Assembly: GCA_945870425.1 (NCBI GenBank)
Contig: CAMBSD010000011.1
Span: forward strand, 1 to 64,000
Source of the DNA: Chitinophaga pinensis
GTDB taxonomy: Bacteria; Bacteroidota; Bacteroidia; UKL13-3
DNA length: 64,000 bases
Direction of reading: 5' to 3'
Shown here piece after piece: positions 16,601 through 25,963 of this stretch. The position numbers and the translations under genes are program-made. Below the pieces are notes generated by a model. The model saw nothing but the letters and a program-made list of their open reading frames with translations, searched no databases and was not told where the DNA came from. How positions within the stretch are numbered: position 1 is the first letter of the stretch; each line of letters starts with the position of its first letter.

Positions 16601-19600
16601 CTTTAATGGAATTTCATATTCATAATAGTTGTTGATGGCATCCGTACCTATGCGAATGAAGGCTGTCAATTCATCATCTTTCAAATTGGTTCCTTCGGCA
16701 TGGGTAAACATTCTTAACTTACCATATTGTCTTAGGTCGGTCGTCAGGTTTTTAAACACCGCTCTTGAATCGCCATCGGCAAGGTTACATACTTTTACCG
16801 ACAGTGCCTGTTCGTTCTGATAAATCGTTTGGGGAGAGCTAAAATCAGCCTCACGTTGAATACCAGGAGGTACTGAATAATAGGGGTTTTTTTCGATGTT
16901 TACTGTTGAAACCACAAACTGTGTATTATCTGTAGGGTCAATAGGTTGGTCTTCTCCGCCTTGTTTCAAGCTATTTTGGTACTTACGCCAATCAGCTCTT
17001 ACTAGTTGTAGATTTGCAAAACGTAAGGTTATGCTATCCTCAAAACCACGCATAAACATCCTAGCAAAACGGATGGATTTAAAATCAGAAATATTACCGA
17101 TTTTTTGCTGGTATTCATACACAGGTACTTTTAACTGGTACCAGACCTCTGGGGCTTGATTTCCGTTTGCAAAAGAGGCATTGGTATAAATGGTATCAGT
17201 AACAAAGTTCTTTCCAATTTGAAGCGCTTGTTTGCTAATTTCTATCTTGTATTGGAAATACTCCTCTACAGTATTTACGGTGTAATCTTTGTTTAAGTCT
17301 TCGTTATCTGGTACATTGGTAGCTGCTGAAGGATAGGCTGCATTCGGGTCAACTGTAGGGGAGTTTCCCTGTGTCATATTAAACCTCCGGTAGCGCGATA
17401 TTATGTCCTTTGCATTTGCATCATAATCAGCACTTAAGTAATAGCTATAATTATCGTTTGAAGGGTCTGTAGAGGCCTTCTTATAAGCTTCAGAATTGAT
17501 ACCTAATCCAGGTGCATTTTCGATTTGTTTTAAATAGTTATCCGCAAACCACTTTTTCTCTAAATTGTCATCAATACCATCCAATCCCACGTCTTGCTTG
17601 GCTCTTTCGGCCGCATCAGATGAAAACACATAACTAGGAACTGCCTGACGAGGAACCCTTCCCCATGTGGTACTATCAGCTATTGATTGTTGCACAGGGT
17701 CGTTAGAATTTGGTAAACCATTTTCAGCAGATCTGCGGTTATCATGCAAAATATCTTCTGAAATATTACCTAAGTTAAGATACAAATAACCTTTATCACT
17801 GCTTGAAGGGTTGTCTGCAAAGGGGTCTTGTACCCATATTTCAATATAATCAATATTGGCTTGTTCAAAATCATTTTGGTCAATTTTACGCATAATACCA
17901 CCCCAATTGCTTTTAGGGTTTTTTAAAGAGCCGTCAAAGTTCAAATCTTTAACATTGAAATTATAAGGCCCTCTTTCACTTGGGTAAAAAGTTAAATCGA
18001 AAGTAGGTAAGGTTGCGGGTAAACCTTGCTGTATTTGTTTCTTACGGAAAATCTCTGTTTGTAATACCTCACGCATTCTGTGATTTGAAATGGCATTAGG
18101 GTCTCCTTTTATATGTTCAGGCGTATAAGTATCGTTGCGATAAAAAGTACTAGCAATGGTGTACCAGCTTAAATTGGCCCTTCTAAAATTGTATTGATAA
18201 CTGTTGTATAAATCACCTTCAGGAAATAAATCAGGCTGACCTTGTGGTGTAGAAGCAAGTGCCCAATAGCTTCCCATACGTAAATCAAATGGTGTTTCAG
18301 AAGCTTCAAAATCGTCCAAATAGGCGGTGCCGCTTTGTGCCAAGGAGCTTTGAATACCGGGAATTAATTGAGCATATTCGCCAGAAAGTGTAATGTTTGA
18401 TGGCTCTTTTGTTTCAATAAATGGAAGCCTATCTACCATTTTGGTTAAGAACCTTGAATCTCTTTTATACGTACCATCTAATCCTACAACCAAGTTTGAA
18501 ATAGGTTCTTCTCCGATATTTACCTTAGGTGTCAATGGCCTTTCGGTAAGATACATTAAAGTACCTCCTAGCAATAAATCCTTGTTTTCTTTGTAATCAA
18601 ACCTGGCACCCATAAGGGTTTTTTGTTGTACTTGAAACAAGTTATTGCTTTCAGATGAAACCCTGATTACAGCGCCTGAACTAAGCAATTGGGTGTTTAC
18701 AATTTTTACCCTACCTAAGTTGTAATCTACGATAAAATCAACATTCTCAGTCAATGGTGCACCATTAGCTGTAACCCTTACCGAACCTCTAGGAACATTG
18801 GTAGAGTTTAGCGGTATTTCATTATTGGCCGCTCCTGTATAACTACCTCGAATAAAAAATTTATCATATTGAGGCAATTGAATCGCAGAAAACTTAGTAG
18901 AATCATACAATTCAAAAAAACAATAGTAACGGGCCTTGGTGGCATCTGTCACAAATTTTTTCTCTAAATGAGTTCCAAATGGTTCAAGCACAGGGAAGAT
19001 AATTCTTCCCGTTGATGATTGCACCGTAACACCTTCAATCCAATCGTACAAACCATCGGGAGCGCGCTCTTGCATGGTATTCATATTATCCAAATTTAAT
19101 GCAGTTAATAATGGTTTGCCCGTAAGCAAAGGTTCATTTTTCACTGGCAAATAATTCAAATCAGCTCCAGAAGGGTCATCAGCATAGATTACGTTTAATT
19201 TAAAATCTTTGGAAGCAATATTGTATGAACCTAATGAATAAATATTTTTCATCATCAAACCCCAGGTTACCAAATCAGGTCTCATACTTGGGCCTTTCAA
19301 CATTTTCAAATGAAGTACGTTAGGATTAATTGGGTCTGTTGGTAAATCTTGCGAAAATTCACCCACCTTAAAAGGGATGCCACCTATGGTTCCCTCATAG
19401 GACACATTCAGCACATCATCATTGGTCAAGGCTTGATTTAATGAGATATAGCCCAAATTTCTATTCCATGTAAATTCAGTCGCATTAAGTTGACGAGAAT
19501 AGTTTACAATTTGATATTCTGATATTGGTGCTAATTTAGTTTGGTTCTCATCTTTTAATAATTGGTTTTGTATTTCAAAAGAACGTCTCAAAGCTGTTTT

Positions 19601-20866
19601 AACCGACTTGGTTCCACTTGTATCTGTATTTAACGAATTACCATGACCGTATAAATATCCTATCAAACCATTGGCAGCATTGCCTAACTTTACACTTGGG
19701 TTTTTAACCCAATTTTGGTTAATGGTCTTATCACTTTCTCCTAAATCCGCAAAACCTATCACATCTCTTGATTGTTCAAAAACACCTGAACGATTAGTTA
19801 CCCATACTTCAATCCTTGTAATGATTACCTGAGAATTAATGATAGGTAAATTGGCCAAAGCACGTTCGTAATTATCCCTAAAATATTGAGATAAAAAGTA
19901 ATGACGATTCATATCATAATCATGTGCTTGGATATCAAATTTGGTGGTTTGTGCACCACCTGCAATCTCTGTTTCAGTGGTCTTTCCACGTTGTTGACTG
20001 AAAACTGTTGTTACAGTCATTTTACCAAACTGCATGGTTGATTTCACCCCAAACAAACTCTGACTACCTTGAATTAAGGAGGAGTTTAGTGGCAGGCTCA
20101 CATTTCCCAATTCTATTTTCTTAATGATATCGTCTTCCTTACCAGCATAATCGAGCTTCATTTGATTTTCAAATTCAAAAGTAGCTTCGGTATCATAGTT
20201 CATGTTCACCTTCAGTTTATCGCCCACCGAACCTGCCACATTCAATTGAATCTTCTGTCTGAAATCAAACTGCCCCGTACTTTGCATCCTTGGCGAAAGA
20301 GCTGGATTTTTCACATCATTAAAATTTCCTTGAAAAATCAATTCAGCAGTACCTCTTGGCCTAATATCAATCACACCACTTCCAAATATTTTATCAAATA
20401 TCTTGTTATTGGCAACAATGGGAGGAATAAGCGAATTGCCCTTTACAAAGTTATTGGCTTGGGCTCTTTGTTTAAAATAATCTTTTGTTAGACGTTTATT
20501 GTCTTTTTGTAATTGACTCTTGATTGAAGTGGAACCCGGCATTCTGTAATCTAGTTTGCCAACCTTTGATGAATAGTTATAATTATTGGAATTGGGATCT
20601 AATTGATATTTGTTTTTGATATTAGCAGGATCGGCCAAATCAAATGGATTTTTGGAAGGATTGGTTTCATAAGGTTTCCTATCTTTAATAGGATATGGCA
20701 TTTTAATATTTGGGGGTGTATTTTGCTTACCACTATCTGGCGGCAATACAATAAAATCACTACGCCTCCCAATTACATGTCGAGAAGTGGCCTTCCACCC
20801 AAAAGCTAATATTAGGGCAAAAGAGAAGAAATATTTTATATGTTTTATTTTATTACTACGAAACAA
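13682..20866 (-). CDS. sprA: type IX secretion translocon SprA (Sov)
   Basis: 2394 residues, close to the roughly 2400 of known SprA proteins. SprA forms a very large outer-membrane beta barrel through which type IX substrates cross, and is needed for gliding in Flavobacterium. An N-terminal hydrophobic segment (IKYFFSFALILAFGW) serves as signal. The sequence is a long run of alternating beta strands with many Asn, Tyr and Arg. Family landmarks include FGSGVIDIRPRGTAELIFQGN, YDTEATFEFENQMKLDYAGKEDDIIKKIELGNVSLPL and GLDGIDDNLEKKWF; the C-terminus ends in beta strands (GGFKLRYTIQ). A Lys/Glu/Pro-rich insert (TPKDPSKTKKTEIEKS region) is disordered. ruvA lies 16 bases upstream on the same strand, a linkage seen in other Bacteroidota. 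Confidence 0.96.
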   Translation of the reverse strand: MFRSNKIKHIKYFFSFALILAFGWKATSRHVIGRRSDFIVLPPDSGKQNTPPNIKMPYPIKDRKPYETNPSKNPFDLADPANIKNKYQLDPNSNNYNYSSKVGKLDYRMPGSTSIKSQLQKDNKRLTKDYFKQRAQANNFVKGNSLIPPIVANNKIFDKIFGSGVIDIRPRGTAELIFQGNFNDVKNPALSPRMQSTGQFDFRQKIQLNVAGSVGDKLKVNMNYDTEATFEFENQMKLDYAGKEDDIIKKIELGNVSLPLNSSLIQGSQSLFGVKSTMQFGKMTVTTVFSQQRGKTTETEIAGGAQTTKFDIQAHDYDMNRHYFLSQYFRDNYERALANLPIINSQVIITRIEVWVTNRSGVFEQSRDVIGFADLGESDKTINQNWVKNPSVKLGNAANGLIGYLYGHGNSLNTDTSGTKSVKTALRRSFEIQNQLLKDENQTKLAPISEYQIVNYSRQLNATEFTWNRNLGYISLNQALTNDDVLNVSYEGTIGGIPFKVGEFSQDLPTDPINPNVLHLKMLKGPSMRPDLVTWGLMMKNIYSLGSYNIASKDFKLNVIYADDPSGADLNYLPVKNEPLLTGKPLLTALNLDNMNTMQERAPDGLYDWIEGVTVQSSTGRIIFPVLEPFGTHLEKKFVTDATKARYYCFFELYDSTKFSAIQLPQYDKFFIRGSYTGAANNEIPLNSTNVPRGSVRVTANGAPLTENVDFIVDYNLGRVKIVNTQLLSSGAVIRVSSESNNLFQVQQKTLMGARFDYKENKDLLLGGTLMYLTERPLTPKVNIGEEPISNLVVGLDGTYKRDSRFLTKMVDRLPFIETKEPSNITLSGEYAQLIPGIQSSLAQSGTAYLDDFEASETPFDLRMGSYWALASTPQGQPDLFPEGDLYNSYQYNFRRANLSWYTIASTFYRNDTYTPEHIKGDPNAISNHRMREVLQTEIFRKKQIQQGLPATLPTFDLTFYPSERGPYNFNVKDLNFDGSLKNPKSNWGGIMRKIDQNDFEQANIDYIEIWVQDPFADNPSSSDKGYLYLNLGNISEDILHDNRRSAENGLPNSNDPVQQSIADSTTWGRVPRQAVPSYVFSSDAAERAKQDVGLDGIDDNLEKKWFADNYLKQIENAPGLGINSEAYKKASTDPSNDNYSYYLSADYDANAKDIISRYRRFNMTQGNSPTVDPNAAYPSAATNVPDNEDLNKDYTVNTVEEYFQYKIEISKQALQIGKNFVTDTIYTNASFANGNQAPEVWYQLKVPVYEYQQKIGNISDFKSIRFARMFMRGFEDSITLRFANLQLVRADWRKYQNSLKQGGEDQPIDPTDNTQFVVSTVNIEKNPYYSVPPGIQREADFSSPQTIYQNEQALSVKVCNLADGDSRAVFKNLTTDLRQYGKLRMFTHAEGTNLKDDELTAFIRIGTDAINNYYEYEIPLKVPKYGSGLPSARDVWPLANEISISMDELINTKIARTNANWPFTRPYIRQDGSVKYTVVGLPDFSQVRVVMMGVRNPKRVAGSDDDGLPKCAEVWFNELRMTDFNTRGGWAANGRVIAKLADFGNVQLTGSIATVGWGGIDKKLSERSFNDNYQYDFASNFELGKFFPKTSGISIPFFFSYGNTIIRPYYNPLNPDTKLQKEIDESTNPERKTQITKAADDFTSRRSFNFTNVRKNRVAMKKAYPWDIENLNFSYSFAETFRRNQTIEYSILQTYKGQVGYTYTFPNSTIEPFNKIKSKSLTLIKDINFSLLPSSWGARVEAERRYGELINRNNDNQNTIIQALYDKNFTMRRFYELRWDFTKNLKFNYTATADARIDEPIGKIESNTARADSIQTNFWNGGRLTRYDQSAGINYSLPLNKMPYLDFISQSSYNYTTNFQWLQAPPAADSLGSTIQNSRQQQFNLAFNMPTLYNKFKFLRDINTPATPKDPSKTKKTEIEKSPKNEKDKTTKKKKEDNGPVNYPFWVKIPVKLITSLKNLQGSYSITDGTTLPGFKVKPQYLGQNFDNGGPGFDFIFGYQNDDYRFKAAQNGWLSGDPRVVNPYLQNHQERLDGRATLDPFDDFRVTINVGKTTSLSTTSYFRFDPDSNVYRDFGPVQEQGTYSITYNAFLTSFSSEGSDGISEVFKTFSENRKVIADRLGNVKGINQRDTANFPIGYGPYSQDVLIPAFLAAYSGADAKNIELTAFPKIPLPNWNISYSGLSKIPLIKEYASNVNITHAYTSQYTVGGFQTQIDTSRQLNVSSDYQPYYIIRNIAITERWGPLIGIDVTLANNLTTGIKYNKDRSLNFALGNRQLSELNADEIVYSLGYRTKKLTLPFKIQGRRRVLENDINFRVDFSIRDNVTKIRNLDVPTNVPVTGQMVYSFKPTIDYMINEKLTLSIFYDRRQTNPYTSGSFPTIITSGGFKLRYTIQ

Positions 20867-20882
20867 TGTAGAAGTTTACCAT

Positions 20883-21467
20883 CTATAAAATTTTTAAAGC
20901 ATTTTTAACCAATTGTTCTACTGTATATTCCGGATTTTGCTGTTTTAGTTTTAAAATAGCCTTCTCAGCATCGTTTTTTCCAAAGCCAAGGGCCAACATG
21001 GCTGATAAAGCTTCCTCAACTGCTGCTGATCTAGTAACAAAACCCAAACCTGTAGCATCCGTAGCAAAATTTTTCAATTTGTCTTGTAAATCAATCACCA
21101 AGCGTTGGGCAGTCTTGGGCCCTATCCCTTTAACGGATTTCAATAACGACCAATTTCCAGCACTTATTGCATTGATTACATCATTAGGCTTCATCGAACT
21201 AAGAATAACCCTTGCTGTGTTTGTTCCAACCCCACTTACTGATATTAAATGAAGGAACAATTGTCGCTCATCTTCATCTGCAAAACCATATAAAGTGTGG
21301 CTGTCTTCCTTAATAGCCAAGTGGGCAAGCAGCTTACATTTTTCACCAACACCTATTTTATCGTAAGTATTTAACGATATTTGTAAGGCATAGCCTACAC
21401 CACCGCAATCTATCACTACGTATGCAGGAGATTTATATGTTAACTTACCTTCTATGTGCGCAATCAC
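20883..21467 (-). CDS. ruvA: Holliday junction DNA helicase subunit RuvA
   Basis: 194 residues. It binds four-way junctions and loads the RuvB motor. The N-terminal OB fold begins MIAHIEGKLTYKSPAYVVIDCGGVGY. Two helix-hairpin-helix motifs follow (SVSGVGTNTARVILS and SVKGIGPKTAQRLVIDL). The C-terminal domain (AVEEALSAMLALGFGKNDAEKAI) contacts RuvB. It is upstream of sprA and probably co-transcribed with it. Confidence 0.96.
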   Translation of the reverse strand: MIAHIEGKLTYKSPAYVVIDCGGVGYALQISLNTYDKIGVGEKCKLLAHLAIKEDSHTLYGFADEDERQLFLHLISVSGVGTNTARVILSSMKPNDVINAISAGNWSLLKSVKGIGPKTAQRLVIDLQDKLKNFATDATGLGFVTRSAAVEEALSAMLALGFGKNDAEKAILKLKQQNPEYTVEQLVKNALKIL

Positions 21468-21525
21468 TTATTAATTTATTTTAAAAGGTTGGGGCGTGCA
21501 AAATAAGGAAAGTTTTTATTTTTGA

Positions 21526-21885
21526 ATGATGTTAAAGCAAAGAGCTAAAAAAAAATTTAAAGGAAGTAAAATCGGATCAATTATATTGATTACCTTTATT
21601 TTAGCTGCCCAAATACCCCTTTCGGCTCAATACAAAGAGACCAAACACAAGGTTAAAGTACTATATAAGAATGGAAAAATGAAGGAAAAGGGGCAAACCT
21701 GCTACATGAAAAAAGTGGGTATATGGAATTATTATACTGAAATGGGTCGTCATGACCATAAGGAAAAATGGAAGGATGGAAAAATGAGATGGGCTATCTA
21801 TTATACCCCCAAACACCGCAAAGCTAAAACCATTAACTCAAAAGGAGATACTACTTTTTTTAAAGATTGTGGATGTGCACCCTAA
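21526..21885 (+). CDS. small secreted protein with MORN-like repeats
   Basis: 119 residues. A basic N-terminus and hydrophobic stretch (IGSIILITFILAAQIPLSAQ) form a signal peptide. It is followed by KVLYKNGKMKEKGQTCYMKKVGIWNYYTEMGRHDHKEKWKDGKM, which resembles the YwqK/MORN-variant repeats common in Bacteroidota, and a Cys pair near the end (DCGCAP). ATG codons at 21526 and 21529 are both possible. A perfect -7 box (TATTTTTG, 21517-21524) ends one base before the first ATG, so the transcript may be leaderless. Function unknown. Confidence 0.65.
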   Translation: MMLKQRAKKKFKGSKIGSIILITFILAAQIPLSAQYKETKHKVKVLYKNGKMKEKGQTCYMKKVGIWNYYTEMGRHDHKEKWKDGKMRWAIYYTPKHRKAKTINSKGDTTFFKDCGCAP

Positions 21886-21997
21886 TAAAGTAGTGACTTT
21901 AAGAAACAAGTAAATGGTGCCACAAAACAAAAACAATATTAAAATACATATAGTTCCTTCACTGTGCTATGCTCCGTTCAGGATGACTTAGGGGTCA

Positions 21998-23398
21998 CTA
22001 AAACTCCACCACATCGCCATGTTGTGGTATGCTGATGTCCTTAAAGCCTGCTTCCAAAAGTTTTTCTTTGTAATGCACTTGCGTTTCATATTCGCCATGC
22101 ACCAAAAACAATTGTTGCACTTGTTCCTTATCTTGACAACTCAGGTACTGTATCATCTCTTTGTAGTCGCCATGAGCACTATACGAATCCATGATAACTA
22201 CATCAGCATTCACATGGTGTTCTTCGCCAAAAATCTTCAATATTTTTGCACCACTTCGTATTTTTCCACCGATGGAATTAGGTTCAGCATAGCCCACCAT
22301 TAGTATAGTGTTTTTGGGGTTATCAATATTATTAGCCACATGGTGTTTTATCCTTCCTGCTTCTATCATACCCGAAGCAGAAATGATGATACATGGTTCA
22401 TGAATGTCATTCAAACTCTTTGATTCGTCTATATCTTGCACATACACTAAATTGCCAAAACCAAAAGGGTTGTCATCACTTTTCATATGATTCAAAATAT
22501 CTTCATTAAAGCACTCATCATGCTCGCGCATAATATTGGTAGCATTAACAGACAGCGGACTATCAACAAAAACCTTGATATGAGGCAACATTTTTTTATA
22601 TTCCATTTGGTCTAAGGCATACACTATCTCTTGTGTTCTACCTAAACTAAAAGCAGGTATAATTAGCTTTCCCTTTTTTTCTACACAGGTATCATATACC
22701 ACATTAAACAATTGTTGTTCACTTAATGTATTATCGCTATGCAGTCTATCACCATAAGTAGATTCAGCTATAATAATATCAGCTTGTGGAAAGGGTTGAG
22801 GGTCTCTTAAAATAGAGCCATTGTATCTTCCGGTATCACCTGTAAAACATAGTCTTTTAGTCAAACCCTTTTCTTCAAATGTGAGGTTAACAGCAGCACT
22901 TCCCAATATATGTCCAGCATCGGTAAATAGAAGTTGAACACCATCGCAAACTTGGTAAGAAGTATTGTATTTCACACTCTTAAACTGATGCAAACAATTC
23001 TCTACATCCTTTACGGTATAGAGGGGTTGAAGCGGTGCTTCTCCTCTTTTTATTCTGCGTTTGTTTACAAATCGTAAATCATTTTCTTGGATATGGGCAC
23101 TATCGGCCAACATGATACTGCAAAGGTCTTTGGTGGCAGGAGTGCAAATAATCGGGCCATTAAATCCCATTTTTACCAAAGCCGGTATATTGCCTGAATG
23201 ATCTATGTGAGCGTGTGAAAGTATAACAAAATCAAGGGATGAAGGCTCAAAATCAAACTCACGATTTAGTCCTTCCGACTCTGCACCTTTGCCTTGAAAA
23301 AAACCACAATCGAGTAAAATTTTCTTTCCATCATAAGTTGTTATTAAGTGTTTACTACCTGTAACTGTTCTAGCGGCACCAATAAATTGAATCTGCAT
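21998..23398 (-). CDS. MBL-fold / beta-CASP ribonuclease-like hydrolase
   Basis: 466 residues. HAHIDH (62-67) is the zinc-binding HxHxDH motif of metallo-beta-lactamase fold enzymes. A beta-CASP insert follows (STYGDR, IPAFSLGRTQEIVY), and the C-terminal RMMBL part has SASGMIEAGRIKHH, DSYSAHGDYKEM and FLVHGE. Proteins of this layout (YsxB/CPSF-like) are usually endo- or exoribonucleases acting on mRNA or rRNA precursors. The substrate is not known. It stands alone, divergent from the membrane protein at 23506. Confidence 0.9.
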   Translation of the reverse strand: MQIQFIGAARTVTGSKHLITTYDGKKILLDCGFFQGKGAESEGLNREFDFEPSSLDFVILSHAHIDHSGNIPALVKMGFNGPIICTPATKDLCSIMLADSAHIQENDLRFVNKRRIKRGEAPLQPLYTVKDVENCLHQFKSVKYNTSYQVCDGVQLLFTDAGHILGSAAVNLTFEEKGLTKRLCFTGDTGRYNGSILRDPQPFPQADIIIAESTYGDRLHSDNTLSEQQLFNVVYDTCVEKKGKLIIPAFSLGRTQEIVYALDQMEYKKMLPHIKVFVDSPLSVNATNIMREHDECFNEDILNHMKSDDNPFGFGNLVYVQDIDESKSLNDIHEPCIIISASGMIEAGRIKHHVANNIDNPKNTILMVGYAEPNSIGGKIRSGAKILKIFGEEHHVNADVVIMDSYSAHGDYKEMIQYLSCQDKEQVQQLFLVHGEYETQVHYKEKLLEAGFKDISIPQHGDVVEF

Positions 23399-23505
23399 AT
23401 ATCCTTGAAACTTTAGTCAAATATAGAAGTAATCTGAATTTACGCAAATCATAAAAGACTAGATTTCTTTTAAGTTTAATCAAGAATTGTATTTTTACCC
23501 ATTCA

Positions 23506-24504
23506 ATGAAAAGGGCAGAAAATAATATCATCATGAGGCTAACAGCCTTGTGGGCTCTGAGTGAAAGCGGACTAGGTGGGGCAATGCATGCCTTCAAAAT
23601 GCCTTTTACGGGTTTCTTTCTAGGAGGTTTTGCCATTCTCATTATTTGTTTGATTGCTTACCACAGCACCCATAAATGGAACGCCATCATACAAGCTAGT
23701 TTATTAGTCATATTGGTTAAGGCTACAGCCAGTCCACAATCGCCACCTATGGCTTATGTAGCGGTCGCTTTTCAAGGATTGACAGGTGCACTATTCTTTT
23801 CCATTATCCCATTCTTTCGCATGGCTGCTGTGCTATTTGGTATGTTAGCGTTGTTCGAATCAGCCACGCAAAAATTCTTACTCACCACACTCATTTTTGG
23901 TAAATCCATTTGGGAAGCATTGGATCTATTTTTTCAAGATATACTTAAAACACTTTTAATATCTAGTGATATTTCCTTTAGTTTTTGGTTGATTATTATT
24001 TACACTTTGATTTATACCCTGTGGGGCATGTTATTGGGATGGTGGGGTGCTTCTTTGCCGGCTAAATTAGAAAGGGAATCTGTTAGGGTTATTGATGAAT
24101 ATAAAAACTTTGAAATGGAAACAGATGTTGAAGAAAATCCAAACAAAACAAGAAAACATAAGCTCTGGACTTTGTTCTTTGTACTGCTAATTGTTTGTAT
24201 CACATTTATAATACAATGTAGCGGCAGCAAAGCATTTTATGCCATTACCAGAACAATTGCGGCATTGCTCATGTTGTTTTTCTTAGTAAGCCCAATCATT
24301 AAATGGCTTCTGCAAAAATGGCTTAACAAAGCAAAAAACGAAAAGCAACTAGCCCTATCTCAATTGATGGACACCATTCCCGAATTAAGAAGCTATGTGA
24401 AACCTGCTATGCAATTAGCCAAAGAGAACCATAGGGGCCTTATGGTTTACAAAGCATTTGTAATTAATTTGATTGTTATTTCACTTTATAATCAGCAATA
24501 TTGA
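23506..24504 (+). CDS. integral membrane protein, possibly ECF-type substrate-binding component
   Basis: 332 residues. The first ~190 residues have about five to six membrane segments with LSESGLGGAMHAFKMPFTGFFLGGFAILI, ATASPQSPPMAYVAVAFQGLTGALFF and a long loop, a pattern reminiscent of the small-molecule-binding S component of ECF transporters. A second part has two more membrane helices and a basic, soluble C-terminus. I do not recognise a named family. The start could also be the ATG at 23533 (MRLTALWALSES). It overlaps the following NTPase gene by four bases (TTGA), so the two products probably act together. Confidence 0.7.
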   Translation: MKRAENNIIMRLTALWALSESGLGGAMHAFKMPFTGFFLGGFAILIICLIAYHSTHKWNAIIQASLLVILVKATASPQSPPMAYVAVAFQGLTGALFFSIIPFFRMAAVLFGMLALFESATQKFLLTTLIFGKSIWEALDLFFQDILKTLLISSDISFSFWLIIIYTLIYTLWGMLLGWWGASLPAKLERESVRVIDEYKNFEMETDVEENPNKTRKHKLWTLFFVLLIVCITFIIQCSGSKAFYAITRTIAALLMLFFLVSPIIKWLLQKWLNKAKNEKQLALSQLMDTIPELRSYVKPAMQLAKENHRGLMVYKAFVINLIVISLYNQQY

Positions 24505-24995
24505 AGGCTAAAAGTAAGATATTTATTCTAAGTCAGCCTGTACAATCAGGCAAAACTACAAGGCTTCAAAAATGGCTTCAAAACAAGGATGCGGCAGGGA
24601 TTCTTACGCCTAATGTAAACGGAAAACGAGTCTTGAATGATATTGCAGAAAAGAAGTATTATGAGCTGGAGTTAAATGAAAATGCAGACGGAATAAAGGT
24701 TGGCAAATTTGTTTTTAGTAATGTAACTCTTGATATAGCAAAATCCATTTTAAGAAAACAAAAAAATGTTGGTCATGATTGGCTAATAGTAGACGAAGTG
24801 GGCAAGTTAGAAATCGAAAGAAATGAAGGTTTAGAGCCTGTCATCACTGAACTTATTAGCTATTTTAAAATGGAGGATGTTAATGGAAGTCTCTTATTGG
24901 TTATTAGAGATTATTTACTCGAAACAGCAATAACATATTATGATTTGCAAGATGCGATTGTTCTTGATAGAGCATTCTTTAAAGAAAGCAATTAA
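24501..24995 (+). CDS. THEP1-like P-loop nucleoside-triphosphatase
   Basis: 164 residues starting with TTG at 24501, whose bases overlap the TGA of the upstream gene. FILSQPVQSGKTTRLQKWL holds the Walker A motif (GKTT), GILTPNVNGKRV follows, and WLIVDEVGKLE is the Walker B/DExG(P/K)LE motif typical of THEP1 NTPases. The C-terminus (LLLVIRDYLLETAITYYDL) replaces the usual VV(R)xxL strand. It hydrolyses NTPs in related proteins; the biological role is not settled. The coupling to a membrane protein suggests a transport or sensing partnership. Confidence 0.75.
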   Translation: MKAKSKIFILSQPVQSGKTTRLQKWLQNKDAAGILTPNVNGKRVLNDIAEKKYYELELNENADGIKVGKFVFSNVTLDIAKSILRKQKNVGHDWLIVDEVGKLEIERNEGLEPVITELISYFKMEDVNGSLLLVIRDYLLETAITYYDLQDAIVLDRAFFKESN

Positions 24996-25134
24996 ATTTA
25001 TTTGAGTAGACGAAAAAGTGTTTAATTTTAAGTAAAGATAAATGGGTTTCAAAAGTTACAATACATTCTATTAATTTGGATGTATGATTGGCAATTGCCT
25101 TAATAATTTCATAGCACGCAAGTCCATAAATAAA

Positions 25135-25659
25135 CTAATCAAACAACTTATCTGGCTCAGGTACTTTGAATACCAAGAAATTGGTGCCTAAGAAGTTGAG
25201 TACTACATTAAGGCAAATAGAAAGGATATTGGAAACCAAAGGGCCACTGTTCATAAACCAATCGCCAGCCTCTTTATTGTCTGAAGAAAAGAAAGGCTGA
25301 GCCATGTATTCGTTGGGATGCACCACATGGTCGCACACAAAATTAAAAAGCAAGTAAACCACAAAGGTACCGCCATACACCATGATGTATTTTAGCAAAT
25401 ACTTTTCGCCATCTTCGGCTTGGTCGATATAAGTCCAAAATTTGTTTAAAGTAAATCCCACAAAAAAGCCTGTGATGTAGCCTATGGCTTTGGCAATCAA
25501 ATTAAATTGAGGATATTGGCTGATGATAAGCCAAAAAGCAGCAAGACTAAATACAGTACTGGTGGTACCAACAATTCCAAATTTAATAAACTTACGGGCC
25601 ATTGGGTATTGGCGAATCCAGAGTCTAAATTGTTGGATGGGTTTAATCATGTGTCGCAA
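25135..25659 (-). CDS. GtrA-like flippase family protein
   Basis: 174 residues with four predicted membrane segments. KFIKFGIVGTTSTVFSLAAFWLI, GYITGFFVGFTLNKFWTY and NVVLNFLGTNFLVF are the GtrA family landmarks (FGxVG...N..WTF...N). Family members help move lipid-linked sugars across the membrane for surface polysaccharides. No glycosyltransferase is directly next to it. Confidence 0.85.
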   Translation of the reverse strand: MRHMIKPIQQFRLWIRQYPMARKFIKFGIVGTTSTVFSLAAFWLIISQYPQFNLIAKAIGYITGFFVGFTLNKFWTYIDQAEDGEKYLLKYIMVYGGTFVVYLLFNFVCDHVVHPNEYMAQPFFSSDNKEAGDWFMNSGPLVSNILSICLNVVLNFLGTNFLVFKVPEPDKLFD

Positions 25660-25963
25660 AAATATCTGATTGGCTTTTGCTAAACAATCATTTCAGAAAA
25701 ATTATTACATTTTACGTTCAGAGTAAAGGAAATAATGGAATATATAACTAATCCCCGTACTTTGGTCAGAGTTGGCTCAGCATTATAAGGATGAATAATG
25801 AACAATTGTGTCTCCGACAAGGGTTAGTTAAGAAAATTAATTTCAATTAATCCTTTTTCATTATTATTATATTCAAGACCCTTGAATATCCGTATTCAAT
25901 CGCATTTCAAATCCACAGTCAGCTTTGCTAGTATCTAAATTAATAGGCTAACGATAGTTGGGA
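25660..25963. other. 304-bp gap between the GtrA-like gene and gldH
   Basis: AT-rich, no supportable gene. It holds two short hairpins on the path downstream of gldH: ATTAATT-TC-AATTAAT just before a CCTTTTTC tract, and TTCAAG-ACC-CTTGAA. Neither is strong enough to call a terminator. Confidence 0.4.
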
